Source: Flavobacterium arcticum (GTDB taxonomy: Bacteria; Bacteroidota; Bacteroidia; Flavobacteriales; Flavobacteriaceae). From it: a stretch of 64,000 bases of DNA. Positions 17,368 through 26,247 of the stretch are shown here, one piece after another. The first letter of the stretch is position 1. Every line of letters begins with the position of its first letter. Made by a program: the position numbers and the translations under genes. Where the stretch lies: NCBI RefSeq assembly GCF_003344925.1, contig NZ_CP031188.1, positions 1,424,501-1,488,500 on the forward strand, read 5' to 3'. The notes beneath the pieces are model-generated. The model was not told the origin of the DNA and did no database searches. It saw only the letters and a list, made by a program, of their open reading frames with translations.

Positions 17368-19125
17368 ATGAGAAACTATATACTATTATTACTACTATTT
17401 TGCATGCAAGGGCTTTATGCTCAAGAGGTACAGTTTACTGCGACACCTAGTAAAACTAAACTAGGTGTTAACGAAAAATTGCGTGTAGAGTTTACCATGA
17501 CTAAAGATGGCGATAACTTTGAGCCACCCTCTTTCGATGGTTTCAATGCAGCAGGACCTAGCCAAATGATAAGCAATTCGTGGATGAATGGTAAACGTAG
17601 CTATAGTAAAACCTATACTTATGTACTTACACCTACTGCGCGAGGTACATTTACGGTAGGGCAAGCAAGTATAGTTATAGATGGCGAAACCTATAAAACC
17701 ATACCGTTTCAGGTTACCGTTACGGCAGCCGTAGCAAGACCAAATGACCCTAGTGCAGCCTTAGCCGAAAATGCAGGTAAAGGCATTCATGTGGTGGCAG
17801 AGGTAAGCAAAACCAACCCATATGTAAATGAGCCTATCAATGTAGTATATAAATTATATGTTAGCCAAGATGCCAGTGTGCGCGGTACACGTCAAATGGA
17901 CATTCCGCAGTTCAATGATTTTTGGAGTCAGGATATAGAAACCGACAGCCGCTCGGTACACGAGGGTACTTATAATGGCGAAAGCTACCGCTATATCATA
18001 TTGAAAAAAGTGGTACTCTATCCGCAAAAAAGCGGTAGGCTAGAGGTAGAGCCACTTAGCATGGAGCTTACTATTGATGTACCTACGGGCAGGCGCGATT
18101 TCTTTAATCGTCCTTTAATGACACAAACGACTAAAGTAATGTCGTCAGGCACCAAGTATATCAACGTGAAACCGTTACCAGAAAATGGCAGACCTGATGA
18201 CTTTAGTGGAGCAGTAGGTAACTTTGACTTTAAAGTTACACCCTCTAAAACTACAATTAGTAATGGAGAATCGTTACAGCTAAATGTTGCCGTTTCGGGT
18301 AAGGGTAACTTAAAGTTGTTCAACTTGCCAAAGCCTGTAGTACCATCGTCATTAGAAATGTATGACCCAGAGCATAAAGAAAAAATAACGATACCCCTAT
18401 CGGGTATGCAAGGTAGCATTTCAGATAATTATGCTATTATTCCACAAAACAAAGGCAAATACCCTATCAAAGCAATGTCTTTCTCGTATTTCGATCTTAC
18501 TTCGGGTAAATACAAAACTATAACTACCGATGAAATAATGGTAGATGTGCTTAATGTACCAGGAACTTCGGCAGATAATCAAGACACAGCATCGGGTGTA
18601 AACAAGCAGCCTGTACAAAGCACGGCGCAATTCCGCTTTGTAGCGCTTGACACTAAATTACAACCCATAAATAAAAAACCATTTTTTGGTTCCATGTTGT
18701 TTTATATACTGCTTTTTATACCGTTTTTGTTTATACCAATTGTTATGCTACTCAAAAAACAAAAACAAGCACGCGATAACGATGTTACAGGAAACAAAAT
18801 AAGAAAGAACAACAAATTGGCTAAGAAATACCTATCCGAAGCCAAAAAGCATTTAGGTAGTAAAGAGCCATTTTATGTAGCATTAGAAAAAGCATTGCAC
18901 AACTTCCTGAAAGCGAAATTAAACATAGAAACGTCCGAAATGGCAAAACCAAATATTCAGGAATTGTTAGAGTCGCGTGGTGCAAAACCTGAAACTATAA
19001 CCGATTTTATTAAGATAATGGACAGTTGCGAGTTTGCACGCTATGCGCCATCATCAGGTGAAGCTATGCAACAAGACTATGACAATGCGGTAAGTGTAAT
19101 AACAAAACTAGAGAAGGAAATTTAG
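17368..19125 (+). CDS. batD: BatD, oxygen-tolerance membrane protein
   Basis: A 585-residue BatD protein. The signal peptide is 1-18 (cut after LYA). Several Ig-like beta domains follow, with the family phrase FNAAGPSQMISNSWMNG at about 55-71 and the later repeats VTPSKTTISNGESLQL (similar in form to the N-terminal TATPSKTKLGVNEKL). A transmembrane helix lies at about 442-462 and a cytoplasmic helical tail of ~120 residues follows. Large beta-rich periplasmic domains suggest a scaffold for the Bat complex. A 68-nt gap after batC is the longest within the second half of the operon. Confidence 0.93.
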   Translation: MRNYILLLLLFCMQGLYAQEVQFTATPSKTKLGVNEKLRVEFTMTKDGDNFEPPSFDGFNAAGPSQMISNSWMNGKRSYSKTYTYVLTPTARGTFTVGQASIVIDGETYKTIPFQVTVTAAVARPNDPSAALAENAGKGIHVVAEVSKTNPYVNEPINVVYKLYVSQDASVRGTRQMDIPQFNDFWSQDIETDSRSVHEGTYNGESYRYIILKKVVLYPQKSGRLEVEPLSMELTIDVPTGRRDFFNRPLMTQTTKVMSSGTKYINVKPLPENGRPDDFSGAVGNFDFKVTPSKTTISNGESLQLNVAVSGKGNLKLFNLPKPVVPSSLEMYDPEHKEKITIPLSGMQGSISDNYAIIPQNKGKYPIKAMSFSYFDLTSGKYKTITTDEIMVDVLNVPGTSADNQDTASGVNKQPVQSTAQFRFVALDTKLQPINKKPFFGSMLFYILLFIPFLFIPIVMLLKKQKQARDNDVTGNKIRKNNKLAKKYLSEAKKHLGSKEPFYVALEKALHNFLKAKLNIETSEMAKPNIQELLESRGAKPETITDFIKIMDSCEFARYAPSSGEAMQQDYDNAVSVITKLEKEI

Positions 19126-19137
19126 TAGTTAAGAGTC

Positions 19138-19884
19138 ATGAAAAAATTATTATATATACTAACAGTTTTATTTTTTGCACAAGGTTGGGCACAGTCCGCT
19201 TTAGATGAAGGCAACGCCCTGTATAAAGATGGTAAGTATAACGAAGCAGCTAAGAAGTATCAGACTATTTTAGATAACGGCAATCAGTCCGCAGAGGTAT
19301 ATTTTAACTTAGCGAATGCCTATTATAAAATGGATGCCGTAGCACCTGCTATATACAATTATGAAAAAGCACTATTACTAAAACCCAACTATAAAGATGC
19401 CAAGATAAACCTAGACTATGCCCAAAAAATGGTTATAGACGATATACAAGCCGTACCACAGGTTGGCTTTAGCAAAATGGTCTATAACTTTACAGGAGCC
19501 TATCATTATGATGCATGGGCATGGGGAGCAGTAGTAGCAGCATTTTTATTTTTGCTATTCTTTTTAGGGTACTATTTTGCAGGAACTACAGTAGTAAAGC
19601 GTATCTTTTTTGTAGGAATGTTTGTTGCATTATTGGGCATTGTAGTTACAATACTTTCAGCAACATTCGTAAAATCAGAAGAAGCAAAACAACGTCCTGC
19701 TATAGTGTTTAACGAAGTAGTATCGGTAAAAAGCGAACCCAGAGATGCAGCCCAAGATGCTTTTATACTACACGAGGGTACAAAAGTACTTGTAAAAGAA
19801 ACACTAGGCAACTGGAAAAAAATTGAACTTGCCGATGATAGCGAAGGCTGGGTAGAAAAAGATGCCATTAAAGAGTTGAAATAG
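19138..19884 (+). CDS. batE: BatE, TPR and SH3-domain membrane protein
   Basis: A 248-residue protein. The signal peptide is 1-18. TPR units span 20-100 (NALYKDGKYNEAAKKYQ, VYFNLANAYYKMD, YNYEKALLLKPNY). Two transmembrane helices lie at about 125-145 and 156-177, then a bacterial SH3-like domain (about 190-248) with VLVKETLGNWKKI and WVEKDAIKEL. This order is typical of BatE. SH3b domains often contact peptidoglycan or peptide ligands. It is the last gene of the operon; heptamer repeats and a hairpin repeat follow it. Confidence 0.92.
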   Translation: MKKLLYILTVLFFAQGWAQSALDEGNALYKDGKYNEAAKKYQTILDNGNQSAEVYFNLANAYYKMDAVAPAIYNYEKALLLKPNYKDAKINLDYAQKMVIDDIQAVPQVGFSKMVYNFTGAYHYDAWAWGAVVAAFLFLLFFLGYYFAGTTVVKRIFFVGMFVALLGIVVTILSATFVKSEEAKQRPAIVFNEVVSVKSEPRDAAQDAFILHEGTKVLVKETLGNWKKIELADDSEGWVEKDAIKELK

Positions 19885-19888
19885 TAGT

Positions 19889-19922
19889 AAAGTCGAAAGT
19901 CAAAAGTCAAAGGTCATAAAGT
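19889..19922. repeat. Tandem heptamer repeat (AAAGTCR)
   Basis: The units AAAGTCG, AAAGTCA, AAAGTCA, AAGGTCA and TAAAGTA follow in exact 7-nt register directly after batE. Confidence 0.8.
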
Positions 19923-19930
19923 AGTTATGT

Positions 19931-20010
19931 CCTGCAAGGCTTCCAAAACCATGTAGGTACTGTTTATAATAATAGCTTTAATAACTACAAGGTCTCAAAG
20001 ACCTCGCAGG
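19931..20010. repeat. Dispersed hairpin repeat C (CCTGCAAGG ... CCTCGCAGG)
   Basis: The left arm CCTGCAAGGCTTCCAAAACC..TGTAGGT and right arm ACTACAAGGTCTCAAAGACC..GCAGG form an imperfect inverted repeat with a ~24-nt spacer, in the gap between batE and the convergent CvpA gene. Each arm also folds on itself (GGTCTCAAAGACC). Confidence 0.65.
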
Positions 20011-20023
20011 ATTTAATCTGAAA

Positions 20024-20611
20024 CTAAACGCTTTTATTAAGCCCGTCAATCCAAGAGTCATTATCTTCACTTTCTTCATTAGGTGCTTGCCCTTCTTCCG
20101 TTTCAGTATTCTCTTTCCAAAAACTGTCTGACCATTTAGAGAGCAATGGCGAAATAGTACCATAAACATTTAGCATTGGGTTATAGCAATACGATTCGTT
20201 TAATGTTTTTTGATCAGCAAGTGTTTGTTTGCGGTTTATTTTCGAGAAAATATGTACTAGTAAGCATAGCAGTACTAACCATTTTAAAAAACCAAAAATA
20301 CCCCCTAATAGTTTATTTAGCCAACCCATCATGGCAAAGTTTGCTAGCTTGGTAAAAAGTTTGCCCAGTAAAGTTACAGCTACTACCGCAAGCGCAAAGG
20401 TGAGTATAAAAGAAATTATAGTGATGTATTTTCCGTCCCAGTGCAGGTAACGGTTAATAGCCTGTGTAGTATAGCCAGAGAACATTATAGCAGCATAAAC
20501 CCCTATAAGTATAGAGAGCAGCGAAGCAAGCTCAGCAAAAAAGCCTTTTGATACCCCACGAATAAAACCGTAAACAAGTATACAGCCTATAATTATATCT
20601 ACTATTGCCAT
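20024..20611 (-). CDS. CvpA family membrane protein
   Basis: A 195-residue protein with four transmembrane helices (about 5-20, 26-45, 62-85 and 98-117), matching the CvpA (colicin V production protein) family. The last ~50 residues are acidic and soluble. CvpA proteins are inner-membrane proteins linked to envelope homeostasis; the name comes from a colicin V phenotype and does not imply a bacteriocin here. It is divergent from the gene at 20708 and convergent with batE. Confidence 0.88.
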   Translation of the reverse strand: MAIVDIIIGCILVYGFIRGVSKGFFAELASLLSILIGVYAAIMFSGYTTQAINRYLHWDGKYITIISFILTFALAVVAVTLLGKLFTKLANFAMMGWLNKLLGGIFGFLKWLVLLCLLVHIFSKINRKQTLADQKTLNESYCYNPMLNVYGTISPLLSKWSDSFWKENTETEEGQAPNEESEDNDSWIDGLNKSV

Positions 20612-20682
20612 AAAGGCAAATATAACCTTCCTGTGCCATAATCCAAAAATAAAACCCTTTCGTTAGTTAACTTTCAACTCAC

Positions 20683-20690
20683 TATATTTG
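20683..20690 (+). promoter_or_regulatory. Putative -7 box TATATTTG
   Basis: TAnnTTTG match 17 nt before the ATG at 20708; a weak TTTC lies about 22 nt further upstream. Confidence 0.45.
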
Positions 20691-20707
20691 CGCAATAAAT
20701 ACAATAT

Positions 20708-21064
20708 ATGTCTAGAGACGAACAACTGAAAGAACGCTGGGAACAGCTTGTAACTATATTATCCAATCGTTTTGCCGATGGCGATACGCTTGACCTTGAT
20801 GCTATTATATACTTAATAGGTGTGCAGGAGCTGGGGAAGTTTAACCGTAAATTTAAAAAAGACGATAAGCTAAACCTGATGCACATAGCCATTTGCAGGT
20901 TATTAGAACCCTATGGTTATTACGAATTTGAGCTTTTTGACGAAGAAGGCTGGCCACACTATACCGTAAAAGAACAACTACCACCCTTAAAAGCAGGCGA
21001 GCAAAGCATACTGATGAAAGGAGCTATAGTAGATTATTTTTTAGAAAAAGGATTAATTGAGTAA
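20708..21064 (+). CDS. Conserved small protein of unknown function
   Basis: A 118-residue cytoplasmic protein without a recognised domain. It starts with a charged helix (DEQLKERWEQLVTILS), has a middle segment IYLIGVQELGKFNRKFKKDDK and a C-terminal helix GAIVDYFLEKGLIE. Acidic, aromatic-rich, no membrane segment. It lies between the cvpA-like gene and pheS, with its own -7 box. A housekeeping role is possible from its neighbours, but no function can be stated. Confidence 0.75.
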   Translation: MSRDEQLKERWEQLVTILSNRFADGDTLDLDAIIYLIGVQELGKFNRKFKKDDKLNLMHIAICRLLEPYGYYEFELFDEEGWPHYTVKEQLPPLKAGEQSILMKGAIVDYFLEKGLIE

Positions 21065-21119
21065 AATCAAGTAAACAATTATACAATACAAATTGGTGGC
21101 ATAGCATTTTTAAAATACC

Positions 21120-21127
21120 TAAATTTG
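21120..21127 (+). promoter_or_regulatory. Putative -7 box TAAATTTG of pheS
   Basis: TAnnTTTG match 20 nt before the pheS ATG; a TTG lies 24 nt upstream, slightly far for a -33 element. Confidence 0.45.
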
Positions 21128-21147
21128 TACACTCTTACTGATTAACA

Positions 21148-22167
21148 ATGATAGACAAGATTAAAGGTTATATAGCCGAAGCCGAAGCGTTCACTACGCA
21201 AAACAAAGAAGAACTCGAAGCATTTAGAATTAAATACTTAGGTAAAAAAGGTATATTAAACGACTTTTTTGCTGAGTTTAAAAATGTGGCTAAAGAGCAG
21301 AAAAAAGAGTTTGGGCAGGTAGTAAACAACCTTAAAAAAACAGCCGAAGAAAAAGTAGCAACCTTACAGGAAGCTATGGAAAGCAAAGAAGAAACAAAAG
21401 GTATTTATGGCGATTTAACTCGCCCAGGAGAGCCTTTTACTGTAGGTTCGCGCCATCCTATATCGGTTATTAAAAACCAAATTATAGATATTTTTGCTAA
21501 TATTGGTTTCAACGTGTCCGAAGGACCAGAAATTGAAGATGACTGGCACAACTTTACGGCGCTAAACCTGCCAGAGTACCACCCAGCGCGCGATATGCAA
21601 GATACCTTCTTTATACAAACCAACCCCGATGTGTTGTTGCGCACGCACACCTCATCAGTACAGGTGCGTTATATGGAAGATAATAAACCACCTATACGTA
21701 CTATATCGCCAGGGAGAGTATTCCGTAACGAGGCAATATCAGCACGTTCGCACTGTATTTTTCATCAAATAGAAGGATTGTATGTAGATGAAAATGTATC
21801 ATTTGCCGACTTAAAACAAACACTTTTATACTTTACAAAAGAGATGTTTGGTAAAAGTAAAATCCGTTTGCGTCCGTCATACTTCCCATTTACAGAGCCA
21901 AGTGCCGAGATAGATATTTACTGGGGGCTTAAAACCGAAACCGATTACCGTATAACCAAAGGTACAGGCTGGCTAGAAATAGGCGGTTGTGGTATGGTAG
22001 ACCCTAACGTGCTTAAAAATTGTGGTATAGACGAAACTAAATACAATGGTTTTGCCTTTGGTATGGGTGTAGAGCGTATAGCAATGCTACAATACCAAAT
22101 AGGCGACATCAGGATGTTTTATGAAAACGATGTACGTTTCTTAGAGCAATTTAAATCGAGTATATAA
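21148..22167 (+). CDS. pheS: Phenylalanine-tRNA ligase alpha subunit
   Basis: A 339-residue catalytic subunit of the alpha2beta2 enzyme that charges tRNA-Phe. The N-terminal coiled-coil arm (about 1-90) is lysine/glutamate-rich. The class II core follows with motif 2 in [19 protein letters not shown] (about 192-210) and motif 3 in [14 protein letters not shown] (about 305-318). The length matches bacterial PheS. The beta subunit gene is not adjacent, which is common in Bacteroidota. A small co-directional gene follows after 21 nt. Confidence 0.97.
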   Translation: MIDKIKGYIAEAEAFTTQNKEELEAFRIKYLGKKGILNDFFAEFKNVAKEQKKEFGQVVNNLKKTAEEKVATLQEAMESKEETKGIYGDLTRPGEPFTVGSRHPISVIKNQIIDIFANIGFNVSEGPEIEDDWHNFTALNLPEYHPARDMQDTFFIQTNPDVLLRTHTSSVQVRYMEDNKPPIRTISPGRVFRNEAISARSHCIFHQIEGLYVDENVSFADLKQTLLYFTKEMFGKSKIRLRPSYFPFTEPSAEIDIYWGLKTETDYRITKGTGWLEIGGCGMVDPNVLKNCGIDETKYNGFAFGMGVERIAMLQYQIGDIRMFYENDVRFLEQFKSSI

Positions 22168-22188
22168 TACACAGTTTAATCAGGACAG

Positions 22189-22596
22189 ATGAAAAAAGAC
22201 ATTCATATCCCTAAGGTAGAAAGCGTATATGTAGCCATACTACAAGAGTGGAGCGAAGAATTTATGGATAACACTTGGTATGCTTACTTAGTAAATGGTA
22301 CAGGTAAAAAGCTAGAGTCGGTTATTGTAGTTTCTAATGCTTCGGGAATGCTAAATGGCGAAGAACGAAAAACCTCGATGCTACGCCACGTTTTTCCAAC
22401 GGTAGCACCCAATACTGCTATACGCATAGAACTAGTAGAAAATGGCGTTTTAGTGCTAAACAACAGTTTTATGGTTACCTATTTTAAAGACGGGGTACTT
22501 TATGATAAAAACTTTGTGGTTAAAGCCAATACTATAGCCAAAGAAAACGTGCAGGAGATTCCTGTTATTTTTAAAGACGGAATACTAGCAGAATAA
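22189..22596 (+). CDS. Conserved small protein downstream of pheS
   Basis: A 135-residue protein with no recognised catalytic motif. The pattern of alternating hydrophobic residues (VYVAILQEW, WYAYLVNGTG, SVIVVSNASG) suggests a mainly beta-sandwich fold. It has no signal peptide. The 21-nt gap to pheS suggests cotranscription, and such neighbours are sometimes mislabelled as phenylalanyl-tRNA synthetase parts. There is no sequence sign of an aminoacyl-tRNA synthetase here. Function unknown. Confidence 0.75.
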   Translation: MKKDIHIPKVESVYVAILQEWSEEFMDNTWYAYLVNGTGKKLESVIVVSNASGMLNGEERKTSMLRHVFPTVAPNTAIRIELVENGVLVLNNSFMVTYFKDGVLYDKNFVVKANTIAKENVQEIPVIFKDGILAE

Positions 22597-22607
22597 AACG
22601 CTATTAC

Positions 22608-22680
22608 GTCATTACGAGGAGGCACAACGAAGTAATCTTTACTATTCTAAGTAGATTGCATTGTTGTGCCTCCTTGCAAT
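22608..22680. repeat. Diverged dispersed repeat A in hairpin form
   Basis: GTCATTACGAGGAGGCACAA at the left is matched by the inverse TTGTGCCTCCTTGCAAT at the right, so the 73 nt can fold as a hairpin. The half-sites are clearly related to the copy at 3543. Confidence 0.75.
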
Positions 22681-22707
22681 TACTTACACTTTGGTAATCA
22701 ATATTAT

Positions 22708-23163
22708 TTATACTAGTTTTCTCAAGCTCATTATAACACCTAAGTGCAAACCTTCGTGGTAATTGTTAAACTGCACAGCATTAGTAATATTAGTAAGAGT
22801 AAAACCCATAGAGGTGGTATGCTCTTTATAATTTACAAAAAGACCATTTTTAAAATCTTCTTCAGTTTTATCTAAGGTAGTAAACAGTAGTGTTTTCATT
22901 TCTTCAACCTCTTCGGCAGTTACATCACGTTCGGGTTTAGTGTCCTTCATGTACATGTTTGCCATTTCGTCGCTAATCATTATAGGTAATCCAGATAGTG
23001 TGTAGGCTATGCGCTGTTGTATCACTATAATATGACCAATGTTCCAAATAATATTATTATTAAAACCTTCGGGTATTTTATTAAGCTGCGCTAAAGAATA
23101 TTTTTCTAAAAATAACAATAATAGTTGTCTGCTATCGCGAGTAACTTTGAATGCGGTTTTCAT
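22708..23163 (-). CDS. DinB-family metal-binding protein
   Basis: A 151-residue four-helix DinB/YfiT-like protein. The expected metal-binding histidines are visible: H in IWNIGHIIV near the middle and two in NNYHEGLHLGVI near the C-terminus. The family includes thiol transferases for bacillithiol or other small thiols, and the substrate is unknown. I chose the ATG at 23163 (MKTAFKV) since the nine upstream residues are a hydrophobic extension not seen in the family. It stands alone; repeat A lies past its stop. Confidence 0.85.
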   Translation of the reverse strand: MKTAFKVTRDSRQLLLLFLEKYSLAQLNKIPEGFNNNIIWNIGHIIVIQQRIAYTLSGLPIMISDEMANMYMKDTKPERDVTAEEVEEMKTLLFTTLDKTEEDFKNGLFVNYKEHTTSMGFTLTNITNAVQFNNYHEGLHLGVIMSLRKLV

Positions 23164-23265
23164 GCTAATTAATTTTTTATAAAAATACATATTTTAAAAT
23201 CGCTACTATAATTTTTATATCTTAAAACCTATTTGCAAAAATTAGTCTTATTGCACCCTAATAAA

Positions 23266-23273
23266 TACCTTTG
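23266..23273 (+). promoter_or_regulatory. Putative -7 box TACCTTTG
   Basis: TAnnTTTG match 24 nt before the ATG at 23298; no good -33 element. Confidence 0.4.
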
Positions 23274-23297
23274 CAACATAAATAGCAACTAACAATT

Positions 23298-23654
23298 ATG
23301 AAAACCATTTTTTATTTAAAAACCTGCGATACCTGTAAGCGCATACTAAGCGAATTACCCAACATAGAAGATTTTGTACTACAAGACATAAAATCAGAAC
23401 CTATAACGGTAAAAGAGCTAGAAGAAATGCACCGCCTTGCAGGCAATTATGAAGCACTCTTTAGTCGTAGGGCTACTTTATATAAAGAACGCGGGCTAAA
23501 AGACGTAGAGCTTAAACAAACTGATTATAAAGATTTAATATTAGAACATTACACTTTTTTAAGTCGCCCTGTAGTAGTAGACCACGAACGTATATTTATA
23601 GGCAATAGTAAAAAAGTAACCGAAGCAGCTATAGCGCATTTAAGTAATGAGTAA
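23298..23654 (+). CDS. ArsC/Spx-family thioredoxin-fold protein
   Basis: A 118-residue ArsC-family protein. The N-terminal CDTC (C10, C13) gives a CxxC redox pair, followed by EELEEMHRLAG-type helices and the RP loop in FLSRPVVV typical of ArsC/YffB/Spx proteins. It could be a glutathione/thioredoxin-linked reductase or a regulator of the Spx kind; arsenate reduction is not implied, as no ars genes are near. The stop overlaps the following transporter by 8 nt, so the two are cotranscribed. Confidence 0.87.
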   Translation: MKTIFYLKTCDTCKRILSELPNIEDFVLQDIKSEPITVKELEEMHRLAGNYEALFSRRATLYKERGLKDVELKQTDYKDLILEHYTFLSRPVVVDHERIFIGNSKKVTEAAIAHLSNE

Positions 23655-24537
23655 ACGCAACCTTGCTATTATTGCAGCCACAGTAGTAGCTATAATATTT
23701 GGTATAACATTTACCGTTGCCAAAGATGTAATGCCTACCTATATAAAACCCTTTGGGTTTATAGCCGTACGGGTGGGCATAGCCACTGTTTTATTTTGGC
23801 TAGTAGGTTTGTTTGTTTCCCGAGAAAAAATAGCCCGTTCCGATTTCCCACGTATTATAGCTGCGGCATTTTTTGGGGTAGCATTCAATATGCTTACCTT
23901 TTTTGAGGGATTAAGTCAAACCTCGCCCATAATGGCGTCGGTACTTATGGTAACCACACCTATAATCGTGCTAGTACTCTCGGCTATTATCATGAAAGAG
24001 AGAATACTACGTAAAAAAGCCATTGGTATAGTGCTGGGGCTGGTGGGTACAGTGCTACTAATATTGTATGGCAAATCGGTAACTAGCGAAGGCAATGCCT
24101 TGTGGGGTAATTTTTTAGTATTTATCAATGCCGTGTCTTATGGTTTGTACCTCATCACAGTAAAAAAACTCATGGATAAGTACAACGCCTTTAGCCTTGT
24201 AAAATGGATATACCTCTTTGGGTTCATCATGGTACTGCCGTTTGGCTGGCAACAACTCAGCGAGGTAAACTGGGCAGTAATGCCACAAGATATTTACTGG
24301 GCAGTTGGTTTTGTGGTAGTTTGTACTACATTTTTCGCTTATTTACTTAACCTTTTGGCTATGAAACAGCTAAAACCCACAACAGTAGCCGTGTTTATAT
24401 ACCTGCAACCCTTTTTTGCAACCCTTTTTGCCATTGGTGTAGGCAAAGACGAGTTAGATGTAGTAAAAGTGCTATCTGCTTTATTGATATTCGTAGGGGT
24501 CTATTTGGTAACACGACCTGTTAAGAAGGTTGTGTAG
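23647..24537 (+). CDS. EamA-family (DMT) transporter
   Basis: A 296-residue integral membrane protein with about ten transmembrane helices in two homologous halves, each with an EamA domain (about 7-138 and 150-290). It belongs to the drug/metabolite transporter superfamily; substrates range from amino acids to nucleobases and cannot be fixed here. The start overlaps the ArsC-like gene by 8 nt. A half copy of repeat B lies after the stop. Confidence 0.92.
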   Translation: MSKRNLAIIAATVVAIIFGITFTVAKDVMPTYIKPFGFIAVRVGIATVLFWLVGLFVSREKIARSDFPRIIAAAFFGVAFNMLTFFEGLSQTSPIMASVLMVTTPIIVLVLSAIIMKERILRKKAIGIVLGLVGTVLLILYGKSVTSEGNALWGNFLVFINAVSYGLYLITVKKLMDKYNAFSLVKWIYLFGFIMVLPFGWQQLSEVNWAVMPQDIYWAVGFVVVCTTFFAYLLNLLAMKQLKPTTVAVFIYLQPFFATLFAIGVGKDELDVVKVLSALLIFVGVYLVTRPVKKVV

Positions 24538-24572
24538 TTTGTTTTGGAAGGTTAGTGTTTCTGCTTCCTACT

Positions 24573-24596
24573 GTCATCCTGACGAAGGAAGGATCT
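24573..24596. repeat. Dispersed repeat B, half copy
   Basis: GTCATCCTGACGAAGGAAGG is the same half-site as at 3594 and 31107, without a matching right half. Confidence 0.7.
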
Positions 24597-24692
24597 CATA
24601 AAAGACACTTCACATCTCCGTATCATAAAATGCTTTAAAGCACCGAGTAGTTAACAACTAAAATCGGGCAACTATAGCCACCATTTTTTTCT

Positions 24693-24700
24693 TAACTTTG
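24693..24700 (+). promoter_or_regulatory. Putative -7 box TAACTTTG of the yicC-like gene
   Basis: TAnnTTTG match 18 nt before the ATG at 24719. Confidence 0.45.
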
Positions 24701-24718
24701 TGCCTCTAAAAATTTTAC

Positions 24719-25576
24719 ATGATACAATCCATGACTGGGTTTGGCAAAGCTTCTTTGCAATTACCCAACAAAAAAGTTACTATCGAAATAAAATCGCTTA
24801 ATAGCAAAGGACTCGACCTTAACGTACGCATGCCTTCTGCTTTTCGCGAAATGGAGTTAACGCTCCGCAATCGCGTTGCCCAAGCACTAGAGCGTGGCAA
24901 GGTAGACTTCTCTATGTATATAGAGGTTACTGGCGAAGAAACAACAACTAAAGTAAATGCACCTATTGTAAAGGCGTATATTAACCAACTTCGTGAGGTG
25001 GTAAACGGCGACGAAACCGAATTAATGAAAATGGCGGTACGTATGCCCGATGCGCTAAAAACCGAGCGCGAAGAGATAGACGAAGAAGACTGGAACCAAA
25101 TACAAGATATTATCGGTCAGGCGTTAGAGAACATAAGAAGTTTCCGTGTTAGCGAAGGCGAGGCATTAGAGAAAGATTTTAAAGCCCGTATCAACAACAT
25201 TATGAGTCTTATGAAAGAAACGGTGGGGTATGATACTGAGCGTATAGAAAACGTAAAAAAGAGACTGCAAACCGCAATAGACGAGCTAAAGGTAAATGTA
25301 GACGAAAACCGTTTTGAGCAGGAACTTATCTATTACCTAGAAAAAATGGACATTACGGAAGAAAAAGTACGTCTAGAAAACCACCTTAACTATTTTGTAG
25401 AAACCCTTTCGGGTAACGAGGCTAACGGGCGTAAGCTAGGCTTTATTACACAAGAAATGGGACGCGAAATAAACACTATGGGCTCTAAAGCAAACCATGC
25501 ACAAATGCAAAAGCTAGTAGTGCAAATGAAAGACGAGCTCGAAAAAATAAAAGAACAAGTATTAAATATATTATAG
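24719..25576 (+). CDS. YicC/YloC-family endoribonuclease
   Basis: A 285-residue protein that starts MIQSMTGFGKA, the classic YicC N-terminus, and ends with the paired domain containing GSKANHAQMQKLVVQMK and a final KIKEQVLNIL. YicC/YloC proteins are reported endoribonucleases (YicC in sRNA turnover in E. coli, YloC in B. subtilis). The protein is cytoplasmic. The order yicC-gmk is shared with many bacteria and supports the call. The long central helical part (about 100-230) is E/K-rich. Confidence 0.95.
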   Translation: MIQSMTGFGKASLQLPNKKVTIEIKSLNSKGLDLNVRMPSAFREMELTLRNRVAQALERGKVDFSMYIEVTGEETTTKVNAPIVKAYINQLREVVNGDETELMKMAVRMPDALKTEREEIDEEDWNQIQDIIGQALENIRSFRVSEGEALEKDFKARINNIMSLMKETVGYDTERIENVKKRLQTAIDELKVNVDENRFEQELIYYLEKMDITEEKVRLENHLNYFVETLSGNEANGRKLGFITQEMGREINTMGSKANHAQMQKLVVQMKDELEKIKEQVLNIL

Positions 25577-25673
25577 TTAAAAGCCGTTAGGCAATAGCTT
25601 AAGCATAACTAATAAACCATCCGTAACACTTCTATAAAAAGAGAGGTTTAGATGGAGCTACAACAACAACACA

Positions 25674-26243
25674 ATGAACAAAGGCAAACTAATAGTATTC
25701 TCGGCTCCTTCGGGCTCGGGCAAAACCACCATAGTAAGGCACTTGCTACAAAACCCTGAACTAGACCTTGAATTTTCTATATCGGCAGCTACTCGCCCCC
25801 CACGTGGCGAAGAGCAACACGGTAAAGATTATTACTTTATGAGTACCGATGAGTTTAAAAAACACATTAAAGCAGAAGACTTTGTAGAGTGGGAAGAGGT
25901 GTATCGCGATAATTTTTATGGTACACTAAAAAGCGAAGTAGAACGTATATGGTCGCACGGTAAAAACGTAATTTTTGACATTGATGTAGCAGGCGGACTG
26001 CGCATCAAGAAAAAATTTCCCGAAGAAACCCTTGCCGTATTTGTAAAACCACCAAGTGTTGATGAGCTAAAAATTCGCCTTAAAAAACGTAGTACAGAGA
26101 GTGACGATAAAATAAATATGCGAATTGCAAAAGCATCGGTAGAGCTTGCTACAGCACCGCAGTTTGATACTATTATAAAAAATTACGATCTCGAAGTCGC
26201 TCAGCAAGAAGCATATGAGCTGGTAAAAGAGTTTGTTAAATAA
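25674..26243 (+). CDS. gmk: Guanylate kinase
   Basis: A 189-residue guanylate kinase that phosphorylates GMP to GDP with ATP. The P-loop [10 protein letters not shown] is at 10-19. The GMP-binding segment contains [11 protein letters not shown] and DYYFMS, and the lid contains RLKKRSTES. Size is typical. It lies 97 nt after the yicC-like gene and 4 nt before the acyltransferase, within a rightward run ending with nadD. Confidence 0.97.
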   Translation: MNKGKLIVFSAPSGSGKTTIVRHLLQNPELDLEFSISAATRPPRGEEQHGKDYYFMSTDEFKKHIKAEDFVEWEEVYRDNFYGTLKSEVERIWSHGKNVIFDIDVAGGLRIKKKFPEETLAVFVKPPSVDELKIRLKKRSTESDDKINMRIAKASVELATAPQFDTIIKNYDLEVAQQEAYELVKEFVK

Positions 26244-26247
26244 TACT

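Noticed and set aside
20024..20611. Colicin V-type bacteriocin locus from the CvpA name
   Set aside because: No leader peptide, immunity or peptidase-transporter genes are near; CvpA is a common envelope protein.
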